A stretch of DNA of 22,069 nt, taken from positions 1-22,069 of IMG/VR virus record IMGVR_UViG_3300030101_000571, one strand, 5' to 3'. Each line of letters opens with the position of its first letter. The stretch's first letter is position 1. The stretch is from a virus. Both the position numbers and the translations under genes were made by a program. Positions 12,763 through 20,620 of the stretch are shown here, in pieces. The notes beneath the pieces are model-generated. The model had not been told where the DNA came from and did not search any database. It was given only the letters and a program-made list of their open reading frames with translations.

Positions 12763-15700
12763 TGAGTATTAAAGAATTTGACCAAAATACCACTCTTTCA
12801 AATCCTGATTTACCGTCTGATGCTTTATCTAGCAAACAATTTATAACTATCGTGGACGTTATTTCAGAAGGTACTATTGCTGGATTTGCTACACCTCACA
12901 AAAGAGGAATAGCTACAACAAATTCAGCTTATAAAAATGCTTGCAAGACTGATATTTTTCTAAATAAGACTCCTATCTTAAATGTGTCATCAGGCTTAAA
13001 TGATAGTCAATTTTTAAGTAAAGTACAAAACCCAAATGATACTGACTTCAATTTTAAAAATGTTGGTTTTGATTTTAGATTAGGGACAGCAAATCAAACT
13101 TTTATAAGTGGTATTAAAAATATTGAAAGCGAGAACCCTATTGGAACAACAGTAACAACTTCAACCCCTGTGACTCATACTGTGACTCAAACTAATATTA
13201 ATGCAGTGAGAGTAACAGTAAGATTTAATTCTTTACAAAAATTTGAAGATGATGGAGATATTACTGGAACTCAGGTTGAACTTAAAATAAAAACTATTGA
13301 AAATGACGGAACAACCACAAGAGTTATCTCTGATACAGTAAAAGGAAGATCTTCAAATGCTTACTTTAGAGATTATCTTGTTAAATTTTCAAGTGGTACT
13401 TCATTTCCTGTGCAAATTAGACTGGAAAGAGTAACTGCTGATAGTACTGATACAAGCCTTGTAAATGCTTTTAGTTTTCATTCAGCGACAGATATAATTT
13501 TTGAACAAAATGCATATCCAAATACTGCTCATTTAGCATTAAGACTTGGAGCAGAACAATTTCCAAGAGTTCCAAACAGAGTATTTAGACTTAGGGGAAT
13601 TAAAGTCAAAATTCCTCATAATGCAACTGTTGATCTTGTAACTGGAAGAATAACCTACTCTGGGACATTTAACGGAACTTTTAAAACAGATAAAGAATGG
13701 ACAACAGACCCAGCTTGGATATTGTATGACGTTTTAAGTAATGACCGTTATGGGTGTCAGATTCCAGAAACAAGTTTAGATAAATTTACTTTTAAGACTG
13801 TTAGTGAATATTGTGGAGAGTTGGTAGATGATGGAAAAGGTGGTCAAGAGCCACGCTTCTCACTTAACGTAAATATCACTCAGCAACAGGCCGCATTTGA
13901 CATGGTTAATGATCTTTGTTCTGTGATGAGAGCCATGCCTTTTTACAATGCAGGGACAATAAATATAAGTCAAGACTCTCCAAAATTACCTACATTTTTG
14001 TTTACTAATGCCAATGTAACGAAAGAAGGGTTTCTATACACTGGTTCAAGTCTTAAAACTAGACATACTGTAATCAATGTAAGTTATTTTGATCTAGAGA
14101 CTCAAGATATTGATGTAGAAACTGTGGAAGCAGAAGCATCAGTTCAAGCAAAGTACGGAGTCGTGACAAAAAATATAAACGCATTTGGTACAACTTCAAG
14201 GGGGCAAGCTCAAAGATTTGGTAAATGGTTTTTATTTAATGAACAAAACTCTGGAGAGACGATTGCATTTACTACAACGATTGATGCTGGAGTTAGTGTA
14301 AGATGTGGCGATATTATAGAAGTTTCTGATTCTCTTAAAGTGGGAGAAAGAAGAGGAGGAAGGATTAAAAGTGTTAGTGGAACAACAGTTACTATTGATG
14401 ATTTTGAAAATACAGATATTCCTGATGTAAATTTAAGTCCAACGATTTCAATAATGTTGCCTGATAACACTTTTGAAACAAAAAATATAACTAATGTAAA
14501 TAACAATGTTTTAACAATAAATTCAGCTTTTTCTAGTGTTCCAAACTCAAATGCTATTTATATTCTTGAGAGTACTGGTATATCAACAACGACTTGGAGA
14601 GTAATTACTGTCAAAGAAAATGAAAATAGAACTTTTACAATCACAGGTTTGAGCCATGATAATAACAAATATGATTCAGTTGAAGATGGAGTTCCATTAC
14701 CAGTAAAAAGAATTTCTACTATCACTGCTCCAGCAACACCGCCTAATGGATTGACCGCCACTGAAAAAATTGTTGAAATAAATAAACGTGCAGTTCCAAA
14801 AATTATTGTTGATTGGCAAAATGTTTCTGGTGCATCAAAATATAGAGTTTACTATAGATTTAACAATGGTGATTTTACACAAATAGAAACTACTTCAAGT
14901 AATTTAGAACTAATAAACACTAAAGAGGGTTTATATGAATTTAAAGTATATACATATAATGGCTTAGGTGAGGTTTCTGCAAATCCAAGTAGTTTATCTT
15001 TAAATGCAGAGGCTTTTTCAACACTTCCAGAGGATGTTCAAAATCTTACTTTTGAACCTATTAATGACGATCAAATAAGGCTCAGATGGACACAGACTAC
15101 CTCTATTGACGTTAAGTTCGGAGGACAGGTTTATATACGTCACAGCCCAAGAGTTGACGGATCTGGTACTTTTGCAAATTCTACTGATATTATCGAGGCA
15201 ATTTCTGGAATATCTACAGAGGCAACTGTTCCAGCAAAAGATGGGGAGTATGTTCTTAAATTTCGTGATTTAAAGGGAAATTTTAGTTCTGGCGAGGCAT
15301 CAGTAATACTTTCAAGTCCACAACCATTAAGAGAAAGACTTGCTTTACCAACTATTAGAGAGCAAACAGCTTTTAGTGGTACAAAAACAAATACAACTGT
15401 TAGCTCAAATCAATTAACACTTACAAATCCAGCTTCAAATGCATCTGGTTCATATAATTTTGCAAATGTTTTGGATCTTGGAGCTACTTTTTCTTTAAAA
15501 ATTAAATCTCATATTATTAATACTTCAGCAAATGTATCAGATTTATTTGACGATATACCAAGCGTGGACGCAAGAATTACATTTGATGGGGCGGCTGCTG
15601 AAAAAGTTAATGCGGCTTTGCTTGTTAGAACTAGCACAGATGGAACAAGTTTTGGATCTTTTAATAAGTTTCAAAGTGGTACATTCAAGGCAAGAGCTTT

Positions 15701-16064
15701 TGATTTCAAATGTGAATTAGATACTGATGATACAAACGAAAATATATTAATACAAGAACTAGGAGTTGATGCTTTTTTAGAGTCAAGAGTTGAACAAAGT
15801 ACATCAATTATTGCATCAGGGACAGGGGCAAAAGATGTCACATTTGCAGCACCATTTTTTTCGGGGACTTCAGCGATAGGAGGAAGCACTTCGGCATTTC
15901 CACCAAGTATCGGTATCACAGCACAAAATATGGCTAGTGGTGATTTTTTTGAAATTACAAACATAACTGGCAGCGGCTTCAGAATAACTTTTAAAAATTC
16001 ATCAAATGCCGCAGTTGATAGAAATTTCAGCTATTCAGCGGTAGGATATGGGCGTGGAGGCTAA
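12762..16064 (+). CDS. Tail tip / host specificity protein J-like
   Basis: This is the largest gene (1100 residues) and the tip attachment protein. N-terminal landmarks are FITIVDVISEGTIAGFA (residues 27-43) and CKTDIFLNKTPILN (61-74). The central block (about 280-410) has YSGTFNGTFKTDKEWTTDPA, ILYDVLSNDRYGCQIP, YCGELVDDGKGGQEPRFSLN and ending FYNAGTINISQDSPKLP, all gpJ hallmarks. Residues about 655-750 and 755-850 look like two fibronectin type III modules (GASKYRVYYRFNNGDF; YEFKVYTYNGLGEVS). The last 250 residues are Ser/Thr/Asn-rich beta sequence likely to contact the receptor or anchor the following fibres. Its start overlaps the gpI stop. Confidence 0.92.
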   Translation: MSIKEFDQNTTLSNPDLPSDALSSKQFITIVDVISEGTIAGFATPHKRGIATTNSAYKNACKTDIFLNKTPILNVSSGLNDSQFLSKVQNPNDTDFNFKNVGFDFRLGTANQTFISGIKNIESENPIGTTVTTSTPVTHTVTQTNINAVRVTVRFNSLQKFEDDGDITGTQVELKIKTIENDGTTTRVISDTVKGRSSNAYFRDYLVKFSSGTSFPVQIRLERVTADSTDTSLVNAFSFHSATDIIFEQNAYPNTAHLALRLGAEQFPRVPNRVFRLRGIKVKIPHNATVDLVTGRITYSGTFNGTFKTDKEWTTDPAWILYDVLSNDRYGCQIPETSLDKFTFKTVSEYCGELVDDGKGGQEPRFSLNVNITQQQAAFDMVNDLCSVMRAMPFYNAGTINISQDSPKLPTFLFTNANVTKEGFLYTGSSLKTRHTVINVSYFDLETQDIDVETVEAEASVQAKYGVVTKNINAFGTTSRGQAQRFGKWFLFNEQNSGETIAFTTTIDAGVSVRCGDIIEVSDSLKVGERRGGRIKSVSGTTVTIDDFENTDIPDVNLSPTISIMLPDNTFETKNITNVNNNVLTINSAFSSVPNSNAIYILESTGISTTTWRVITVKENENRTFTITGLSHDNNKYDSVEDGVPLPVKRISTITAPATPPNGLTATEKIVEINKRAVPKIIVDWQNVSGASKYRVYYRFNNGDFTQIETTSSNLELINTKEGLYEFKVYTYNGLGEVSANPSSLSLNAEAFSTLPEDVQNLTFEPINDDQIRLRWTQTTSIDVKFGGQVYIRHSPRVDGSGTFANSTDIIEAISGISTEATVPAKDGEYVLKFRDLKGNFSSGEASVILSSPQPLRERLALPTIREQTAFSGTKTNTTVSSNQLTLTNPASNASGSYNFANVLDLGATFSLKIKSHIINTSANVSDLFDDIPSVDARITFDGAAAEKVNAALLVRTSTDGTSFGSFNKFQSGTFKARAFDFKCELDTDDTNENILIQELGVDAFLESRVEQSTSIIASGTGAKDVTFAAPFFSGTSAIGGSTSAFPPSIGITAQNMASGDFFEITNITGSGFRITFKNSSNAAVDRNFSYSAVGYGRGG

Positions 16065-16068
16065 TTAA

Positions 16069-16860
16069 ATGGCAAGAGTAAATTCTACTGGCAAAGAAAC
16101 ATCAAGTAATTTTAGTCCAGCTAACGGAACAGGGCTTGCAGTAAGGACAGCAATAAAAGATGTCCTTGAATCTTTAAGAACAGTTAATAGTGCCTCAGGA
16201 GACCCATCTGGTTCAGCTAATCTTGCTGCCTACCAACTACATATTGATTCAGATACAAATTTATTAAAAATAAGAAACGCTGCTAATTCGGCTTTTGTTA
16301 CTCTTGGTAATGTGAGTTCAACAAATTTAGGTCTTTTGCCCATAGCTGGTGGAACTATGACAGGTGTTTTGGGTTTATCAAATGCTTCAGCCTCAGCACC
16401 ATCTGTTCATTTTGGAGACAGTACGACTGGTTTTTTTAGAAGTGGCAGTAATCAAATCGGTCTCACATTTTCTGGAACTCAAAAATTATTTTTTGACCAA
16501 AATGGTTTAACTTTACAGGCTCAGTCAGATTTAAGATTTGCTGATTCGGATAGCAGCCATTTTATTGCTTTACAAGCTCCCGCAACTATTTCAAGTAATG
16601 TAACTTTAACACTTCCAGCTACTGATTCTCCTGTTAATGGTTATGCACTTGTATCAGATGGTTCTGGAACTTTATCATGGGGTGCGGCTGGCGGTGCTGA
16701 GGGTAATGGAACAAACGAAATTTTTTGGGAAAACGATCAAACTGTCACAGGGGATTATCAGATTACTAACAACAAAAATGCTGGAAGTTTTGGCCCTATT
16801 ACTATTGGAAACGGAGTAACAGTTACAGTTAATGCTGGTGAAACATGGACTGTAGTATAA
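16069..16860 (+). CDS. Tail fibre protein (263 aa)
   Basis: A GGAGG Shine-Dalgarno lies 8 bases before the ATG, within the end of the J gene. The N-terminal 100 residues (FSPANGTGLAVRTAIKDVLESLRTV; YQLHIDSDTNLLKIRNAANSAF) form a recurrent fibre attachment module of marine phages. A PIAGGTMTGVLGL segment (about 91-103) and 'GDSTTGFFRSGSNQIGL' are low-complexity shaft repeats; LTLPATDSPVNGYALVSDGSGTLSW is a common fibre module. The C-terminus (about 224-263) carries NNKNAGSFGPITIGNGV and ends GETWTVV, shared with the fibre at 20621. Expected role is host receptor recognition, attached to the tail tip. Confidence 0.8.
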   Translation: MARVNSTGKETSSNFSPANGTGLAVRTAIKDVLESLRTVNSASGDPSGSANLAAYQLHIDSDTNLLKIRNAANSAFVTLGNVSSTNLGLLPIAGGTMTGVLGLSNASASAPSVHFGDSTTGFFRSGSNQIGLTFSGTQKLFFDQNGLTLQAQSDLRFADSDSSHFIALQAPATISSNVTLTLPATDSPVNGYALVSDGSGTLSWGAAGGAEGNGTNEIFWENDQTVTGDYQITNNKNAGSFGPITIGNGVTVTVNAGETWTVV

Positions 16861-16873
16861 AAGTGTATATAAT
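16846..16873 (+). promoter_or_regulatory. Candidate promoter before the first fibre-like paralogue
   Basis: TGGACT (16846-16851, 4 of 6 to -35) and a perfect TATAAT (16868-16873) are separated by 16 bases, spanning the end of the fibre gene. A Shine-Dalgarno-like AAGGA follows, before the ATG at 16894. This is the only TATAAT box in the window with a passable -35 at normal spacing, and it would drive the three-paralogue cassette separately. Confidence 0.35.
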
Positions 16874-16893
16874 AAATTCAAGGATATGAAGTT

Positions 16894-17430
16894 ATGAGTA
16901 CTTTAAAAGTCAATAAAATAATTCCCACTGCTGGAGTACCGACAGGCGGTGGTGGTGGAATAATTCAAGTAGTTCCAGCAATTAAAACAGATACTTTTAC
17001 AACGACAGCAGCTATAAGTAGTCCAGCCGCAGTAACAGGATTATCTTGTACGATAACTCCCACTTCAAGTTCGAGCAAAATTTTAATAATGGCTCATGTC
17101 GGAAGTTCCAGTTGCACTAATGGTGACTTTGCTGCAAGATTTCATTTATTCAAAGGAGGAAGTGAGATTAGCGGAGCAAAAGGAGATGCTGCTGGAAGTA
17201 GAACAGTAATGGCTTTTTGTGCAAGACATAGTGCAAGCAACCGATATTCTTCACAATCAATGACGTATTTAGATTCACCTTCAACAACAAGTGCCACAAC
17301 ATATCAACTTCATATGTCTGTTGAACCTAGTGGAGGTAGTGCTTGTTTAAATAGATCAGGCAATGATGGAAACCAAGAAGCTTTTTCTAGAACAATTTCT
17401 ACCTTAACAGTAATGGAGGTGTCAGCATGA
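16894..17430 (+). CDS. Fibre-like protein, paralogue A (SxLKVN family)
   Basis: This 178-residue protein starts MSTLKVNKIIPTAGVPTGG, then GGGGIIQVV. The body has LSCTITPTSSSSKILIMAHV (about 50-69), LFKGGSEISGAKGD, and YLDSPSTTSATTYQLHM near 124-140, ending STLTVMEVSA. 'ITP-x-S-x-SK-(I/V)-L-(I/V)-x-A' and 'D-(S/T)-P-x-T-x-S-x-T-x-Y' are repeat features of small beta-jellyroll-like tail fibre proteins of marine phages. It is a close paralogue of 18228-18773 and a distant one of 17779-18231. Probably a receptor-binding or distal fibre subunit (inference from family and place). The ATGA at its end starts only an 11-codon ORF. Confidence 0.7.
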   Translation: MSTLKVNKIIPTAGVPTGGGGGIIQVVPAIKTDTFTTTAAISSPAAVTGLSCTITPTSSSSKILIMAHVGSSSCTNGDFAARFHLFKGGSEISGAKGDAAGSRTVMAFCARHSASNRYSSQSMTYLDSPSTTSATTYQLHMSVEPSGGSACLNRSGNDGNQEAFSRTISTLTVMEVSA

Positions 17431-17464
17431 TTACTTCCATGTATAATCTAATTAAAAACTAACT

Positions 17465-17782
17465 ATGGGATTAGATCACGAAGCAATACGCAAAGCTTAT
17501 CCAAACGCTGTAACTATTGATGATGGTGCGGGAGCGTTTGATGCAAGCGGTAACTCAATTTCTCTTGACCAAACCAAAATAAATGAAGCTAGAGCTACTT
17601 TAGATGCTGAAGCTGCTGCGATTTTGTATCAGAAACAAAGAACAGGGGAAGCTGGCACAACAGACACTATTTATGCTTCTGTGGGTGACCAGTTAGATAT
17701 GCAGTACAAAGATTCTGTTAATGGAACGACAACATGGAAAGATCACGTTGCAGCAGTAAAAGCCAAATATCCTAAGCCATGA
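17465..17782 (+). CDS. 105-aa phage protein with GDQLDM / VKAKYPKP C-terminus
   Basis: The 105-residue product begins with 'AIRKAYPNAVTIDDGAGAFD' (residues 7-26), has LDQTKINEARATLDAEAA (34-51) and closes with VGDQLDMQYKDSVNGTTTW and VAAVKAKYPKP. The C-terminal 'GDQLD-x-x-x-(K/H)-D-x-x-x-x-(T)-x-W-x-x-x-(I/V)-x-x-V-K-x-K-(Y/F)-P-K' block is a recurrent module in phage fibre-region proteins. It is found here between two fibre-like paralogues, and the TGA overlaps the next ATG. Function is unknown; it may be a fibre chaperone or accessory structural protein (inference). It has no cysteine and is predicted to be part helical, unlike its beta-rich neighbours. Confidence 0.7.
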   Translation: MGLDHEAIRKAYPNAVTIDDGAGAFDASGNSISLDQTKINEARATLDAEAAAILYQKQRTGEAGTTDTIYASVGDQLDMQYKDSVNGTTTWKDHVAAVKAKYPKP

Positions 17783-18231
17783 GTACATTAAAAGTAAATC
17801 AATTATTAGATACTTCTGGAAATAATTTAGACAGAATTGGTCAAATAAAATTTGGTTCTACTACAAGTCAAATTTCAACAACTTCTAGCAGTTACGTTCA
17901 AATTTCAAGTGCGTTAAATCAAACTTTAACACCAACGGCAGCATCAAGTAAATTTTTACTTTTGTTTAGTAGCACAGGTCAAGTAAACTCAAATAGAGCT
18001 AGATATGATGTTCTTTATAGTGGAACAGGTTCTACTTTAAGCGGTGCTAACGCAATGACATCTTTTGAAGGAAATAATATAAATCATGTCGTAGCTTGGT
18101 CTTTTCTTCACTCTCCAAATACGACAAGCAACGTTACATACACTCCTGTACACCAGAATGGGAATGGTAGTTCAACTTTTACTGGTACTGCCAATATTAC
18201 CAGTTTTACTGTTATTGAGATTTTACAATGA
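17779..18231 (+). CDS. Fibre-like protein, paralogue B (SxLKVN family)
   Basis: ATG overlaps the previous stop (ATGA). The 150-residue product starts MSTLKVNQLLDTSGNNL, then GQIKFGSTTSQI. Its body has TLTPTAASSKFLLLFSSTGQ (about 53-72), SFLHSPNTTSNVTYTPVH (about 109-126) and ends ITSFTVIEILQ. The 'TP-(T)-x-x-SSK-(F/I)-L', 'SP-x-TTS-x-x-T-Y' and 'T-x-x-E' blocks align with paralogues A and C, although the GGIIQ stretch is replaced by 'IGQIKFG'. Predicted beta-rich, with no signal peptide or membrane segment. It probably forms small distal fibre or tip adhesin trimers (inference). Confidence 0.68.
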   Translation: MSTLKVNQLLDTSGNNLDRIGQIKFGSTTSQISTTSSSYVQISSALNQTLTPTAASSKFLLLFSSTGQVNSNRARYDVLYSGTGSTLSGANAMTSFEGNNINHVVAWSFLHSPNTTSNVTYTPVHQNGNGSSTFTGTANITSFTVIEILQ

Positions 18232-18773
18232 GCCAACTTAAAGTTAATTCAATAGTTCCTGTAAATGGTTTACCTAGTGGAGCAACAGGCGGGGGAATTA
18301 TTCAGTGTGTTCAAACGGTGAAAAAAAATACTTTTAGTGAAAGTTTAAGTATAAATACTTTTTCTGGGGATACTGGTTTGAATGTTTCAATCACACCTCA
18401 ATCTAATTCAAATAAAGTTTTAATAATGGCAAGTGTTGTTTGCTCATTAGCTCAAGATAATGATGTGATAGCTATAGCTTTATTTAAAGGTGGTAGTAAA
18501 TTAACAACTGCTGCTGGAGATTCTTCTGGTAATAGAGTAACAGTTGGGTCAGCGGCTTTTGCTGATAGTTTTGGTGGTGAAATAAGAACTATTCCATATA
18601 ATTTTATAGATTCCCCTGCGACAACAAGTGCTACTACTTACGGAATTAGGCTTGGATATTTTGGAGGCGGGAGTTCTAGCACTGTTCACATGAATAGAAC
18701 TGAATCTGATGATAATAGTGCATTTAGAGTAAGAGGAATTTCCTCAATAACAGCTTTTGAGATTTCAGTTTAA
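18228..18773 (+). CDS. Fibre-like protein, paralogue C (SxLKVN family)
   Basis: ATG overlaps the previous stop (ATGA), and the TAA overlaps the next ATG (TAATG). The 181-residue product starts MSQLKVNSIVPVNGLPSG, then GGGIIQCV. Shared blocks with paralogue A include ITPQSNSNKVLIMASV (about 55-70), ALFKGGSKLTTAAGD (about 84-98), FIDSPATTSATTYGIR (about 130-145) and a C-terminal ISSITAFEIS. Sequence identity is scattered along the whole length, so A and C look like an old duplication that has diverged at the tips. Role as for A: probably a receptor-binding subunit (inference). Confidence 0.7.
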   Translation: MSQLKVNSIVPVNGLPSGATGGGIIQCVQTVKKNTFSESLSINTFSGDTGLNVSITPQSNSNKVLIMASVVCSLAQDNDVIAIALFKGGSKLTTAAGDSSGNRVTVGSAAFADSFGGEIRTIPYNFIDSPATTSATTYGIRLGYFGGGSSSTVHMNRTESDDNSAFRVRGISSITAFEISV

Positions 18774-19114
18774 TGGCAATCAATCCAGCCCAAAAAGATT
18801 TCACAGTGCAACGCAGGGCTGATTTTCCTTTGACGCTTACTTTTAAAGACGGAAACGGTGATGCAATAAACTTGACTGGATATACTGTTGCGGCTCAGGT
18901 TTACAACGAGGATAGGTCAACAAAATTTGCGGATTGGACTGTTGCTTATACGAATAGAACAAGCGGAATAGTAGATATTAAACTTACTGACACGCAAACA
19001 GCAACTTTTAGTCCTAATGAACTTAAATATGATGTTTTATTAACAGAACCTAGTGGTGACAAAAATTATTATTTAGAGGGTACACTATATATAAGCGAAG
19101 GTTACACCGCATGA
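18773..19114 (+). CDS. Baseplate/fibre-attachment-like protein (BppU N-terminal type)
   Basis: The 113-residue beta protein has FTVQRRADFPLTLTFKDGNG (residues 9-28), LTGYTVAAQVYNEDR (about 34-48) and VDIKLTDTQTATFSPNELKYDVLL near 69-92. The pattern 'R-G-D/A-D-(F)-x-x-x-(L/F)-x-(F/L)-x-D-x-x-G-x-x-(I/V)-x-L-(T)-G-(Y/A)-x-x-x-(A/M)-x-(V/I)' is seen in small phage proteins at the start of baseplate and fibre attachment domains (BppU-like). Here it is free-standing. Coupling at both ends (TAATG in, ATGA out) ties it to fibre production. It may be an adaptor between tip and fibres (inference). Confidence 0.6.
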   Translation: MAINPAQKDFTVQRRADFPLTLTFKDGNGDAINLTGYTVAAQVYNEDRSTKFADWTVAYTNRTSGIVDIKLTDTQTATFSPNELKYDVLLTEPSGDKNYYLEGTLYISEGYTA

Positions 19115-19329
19115 GCAGTCCTAATTCTGTAACTGTAAGTCAAGTATCAGATGTGACCACAGTTGAAATCACCACAGTAGGGCCACAAGGCCCAGCCGCT
19201 GCTGGTTTTACGTTTGATGGTTCTAACAAAGTAAATGATTCTATTATTTACTACGACTCATCTTCTGATACATTTAAAGCAGATACAACGACAACCAAAC
19301 TCACACTTGTTAATGGAGGTAATTTTTAG
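19111..19329 (+). CDS. 72-aa short fibre protein with collagen-like GPQGP segment
   Basis: ATG overlaps the preceding stop (ATGA). The product begins with SVTVSQVSDVTTVEITTVGP, reads GPQGPAAAG (about 24-32), and continues with FDGSNKVNDSIIYYDSSSDTF to end LVNGGNF. The single GPQGP triplet pair and 'D-S-I-I-Y-Y-D-S-x-x-D-x-F-K-A-D' block are a common short tail-fibre unit of marine phages, found either free or as an N-terminal piece of longer fibres. Its size suggests a trimeric linker (inference). A GGAGGT near its end may serve the next start at 19333. Confidence 0.65.
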   Translation: MSSPNSVTVSQVSDVTTVEITTVGPQGPAAAGFTFDGSNKVNDSIIYYDSSSDTFKADTTTTKLTLVNGGNF

Positions 19330-19332
19330 ATC

Positions 19333-20601
19333 ATGTCTAATACTATAAGAATTAAAAAAAGAGCAGCCAGCGGATCTGCTGGAGCACCATCTAGCTTATC
19401 TCCATCAGAATTGGCATTTAATGAAGCGGATTTAAAATTATATTATGGTTTTGGTGATAATGGATCAACCCCACCATCTGCAAGTTCAATCATTACTGTA
19501 GGTGGTGCTGGAGCGTTTTTTAATAAGACAGATACAAGAGCAGCAAATACAACTTTAGTAGGCCCTGCCAGTGGTTCAGATGCAGCCCCAACTTTCAGAG
19601 CTTTAGTTGCAGCGGATTTATTAAAGCTTAATGAATTTACTGCTCCTGATGGGGCAGTTAGTCTAAACAGTCAAAAGATTACAAACTTAGCTACGCCCAC
19701 AGCTGATGGTGATGCGGCAAGTAAGTCGTATGTTGACGGTGTTTCTCAAGGTTTAGATGTCAAAGCCAGTTGTGTCGCAGCAACTACAGGGAACATAACA
19801 ATCTCTACTGCTCTAAATAATGGTGACACTTTAGATGGAGTTTCTCTTTCTACAAATGATCGAGTGTTGGTCAAAGACCAGTCTAGTGCGTCCGAGAACG
19901 GTATTTACATAGTCGGATCATCACCAGCAAGGGCTGATGACTTAGCTGCTGGGTCTGATGCGGCTGGTATGTTCACCTTTGTGGAGAAAGGTACTATTAA
20001 TGCTGATAATGGATTTGTTTGCACATCTGACAAAGGATCAGCGGTTGTTGGGACTAATAACCTAGCTTTCTCTCAATTCTCTGGGGCTGGTCAAATTACA
20101 GCGGGTGATGGTTTAGATAAGTCAGCAAATACTTTATCCGTTGATCTCAAATCAAATGGTGGTTTAGTTATTGAGTCAACTGAAATCGCTGTTGATCTTG
20201 CAGCAAGTTCGATTACTGGAACACTAGCAATATCTGATGGTGGAACTGGAGCAACCTCAGCATCAGCAGCAAGAACAGCTTTGGGCTTAGTTATAGGAAC
20301 TGATGTTGAACCTCATTCAGACAAACTAACAGAGCTTGCAACTATGGGGCAAACTACAGCAGCCGCTTTAGCAGATTTATCAGAGGCTGAAGTTCAAATT
20401 CTTGATGGTGCAACGGTAACGACTGCTGAATTGAACGTCATGGACGGTGGAACATCTGCAACATCAACTACTCTTGCAACAGCAGATCGTATGGTTATGA
20501 ACGATAACGGAACAATGAAACAAGTAGCATTAAGTGATCTAGTTACATTTTTGGAGGACGGATCGACTTCTGGCTTTGATATTAATGGCGGAACATATTA
20601 G
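19333..20601 (+). CDS. Tail fibre protein (422 aa)
   Basis: The N-terminus (SNTIRIKKRAASGSAGAPSS, ELAFNEADLKLYYGFGD) is a module shared with the downstream fibre. Residues about 135-255 form a well-recognised cyanophage/pelagiphage fibre domain: YVDGVSQGLDVKASCVAATT, then DTLDGVSLSTNDRVLVKDQ, then SENGIYIVG, RADDLAAGSDAAGMFTFVE, and ending FSQFSGAGQITAGDGL. After it come LAISDGGTGATSASAARTALGL (about 299-320) and a DGATVTTAELNVMDG unit, both typical shaft repeats, then a C-terminus ending DINGGTY. It is Ser/Thr/Gly/Ala-rich. It is probably a side or central fibre that helps host binding. GGAGGT lies 12 bases before the ATG. Confidence 0.82.
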   Translation: MSNTIRIKKRAASGSAGAPSSLSPSELAFNEADLKLYYGFGDNGSTPPSASSIITVGGAGAFFNKTDTRAANTTLVGPASGSDAAPTFRALVAADLLKLNEFTAPDGAVSLNSQKITNLATPTADGDAASKSYVDGVSQGLDVKASCVAATTGNITISTALNNGDTLDGVSLSTNDRVLVKDQSSASENGIYIVGSSPARADDLAAGSDAAGMFTFVEKGTINADNGFVCTSDKGSAVVGTNNLAFSQFSGAGQITAGDGLDKSANTLSVDLKSNGGLVIESTEIAVDLAASSITGTLAISDGGTGATSASAARTALGLVIGTDVEPHSDKLTELATMGQTTAAALADLSEAEVQILDGATVTTAELNVMDGGTSATSTTLATADRMVMNDNGTMKQVALSDLVTFLEDGSTSGFDINGGTY

Positions 20602-20620
20602 AGCTAGGAGGTAAAAGCTC
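20601..20620 (+). promoter_or_regulatory. Shine-Dalgarno site in a hairpin loop before the last fibre
   Basis: GAGCT (20601-20605) and AGCTC (20616-20620) are perfect inverted repeats flanking the loop AGGAGGTAAA. The loop contains the strongest Shine-Dalgarno sequence in the window (AGGAGG, 20606-20611), 9 bases before the ATG at 20621. The stem begins on the last base of the previous stop (TAG 20599-20601). It may present, or at times limit, ribosome access. Confidence 0.4.

Noticed and set aside
14210-14761. Minus-strand ORFs inside the J-like gene
   Set aside because: Antisense shadows without family features; the J frame is strongly supported across the region.
15532-15720. 62-aa + strand ORF in the J-like gene
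   Set aside because: Out-of-frame shadow with no start signal or recognisable motif.
17442-17447. TATAAT box before the 105-aa gene
   Set aside because: No -35 at plausible spacing and very AT-rich surroundings; not enough to call a promoter.
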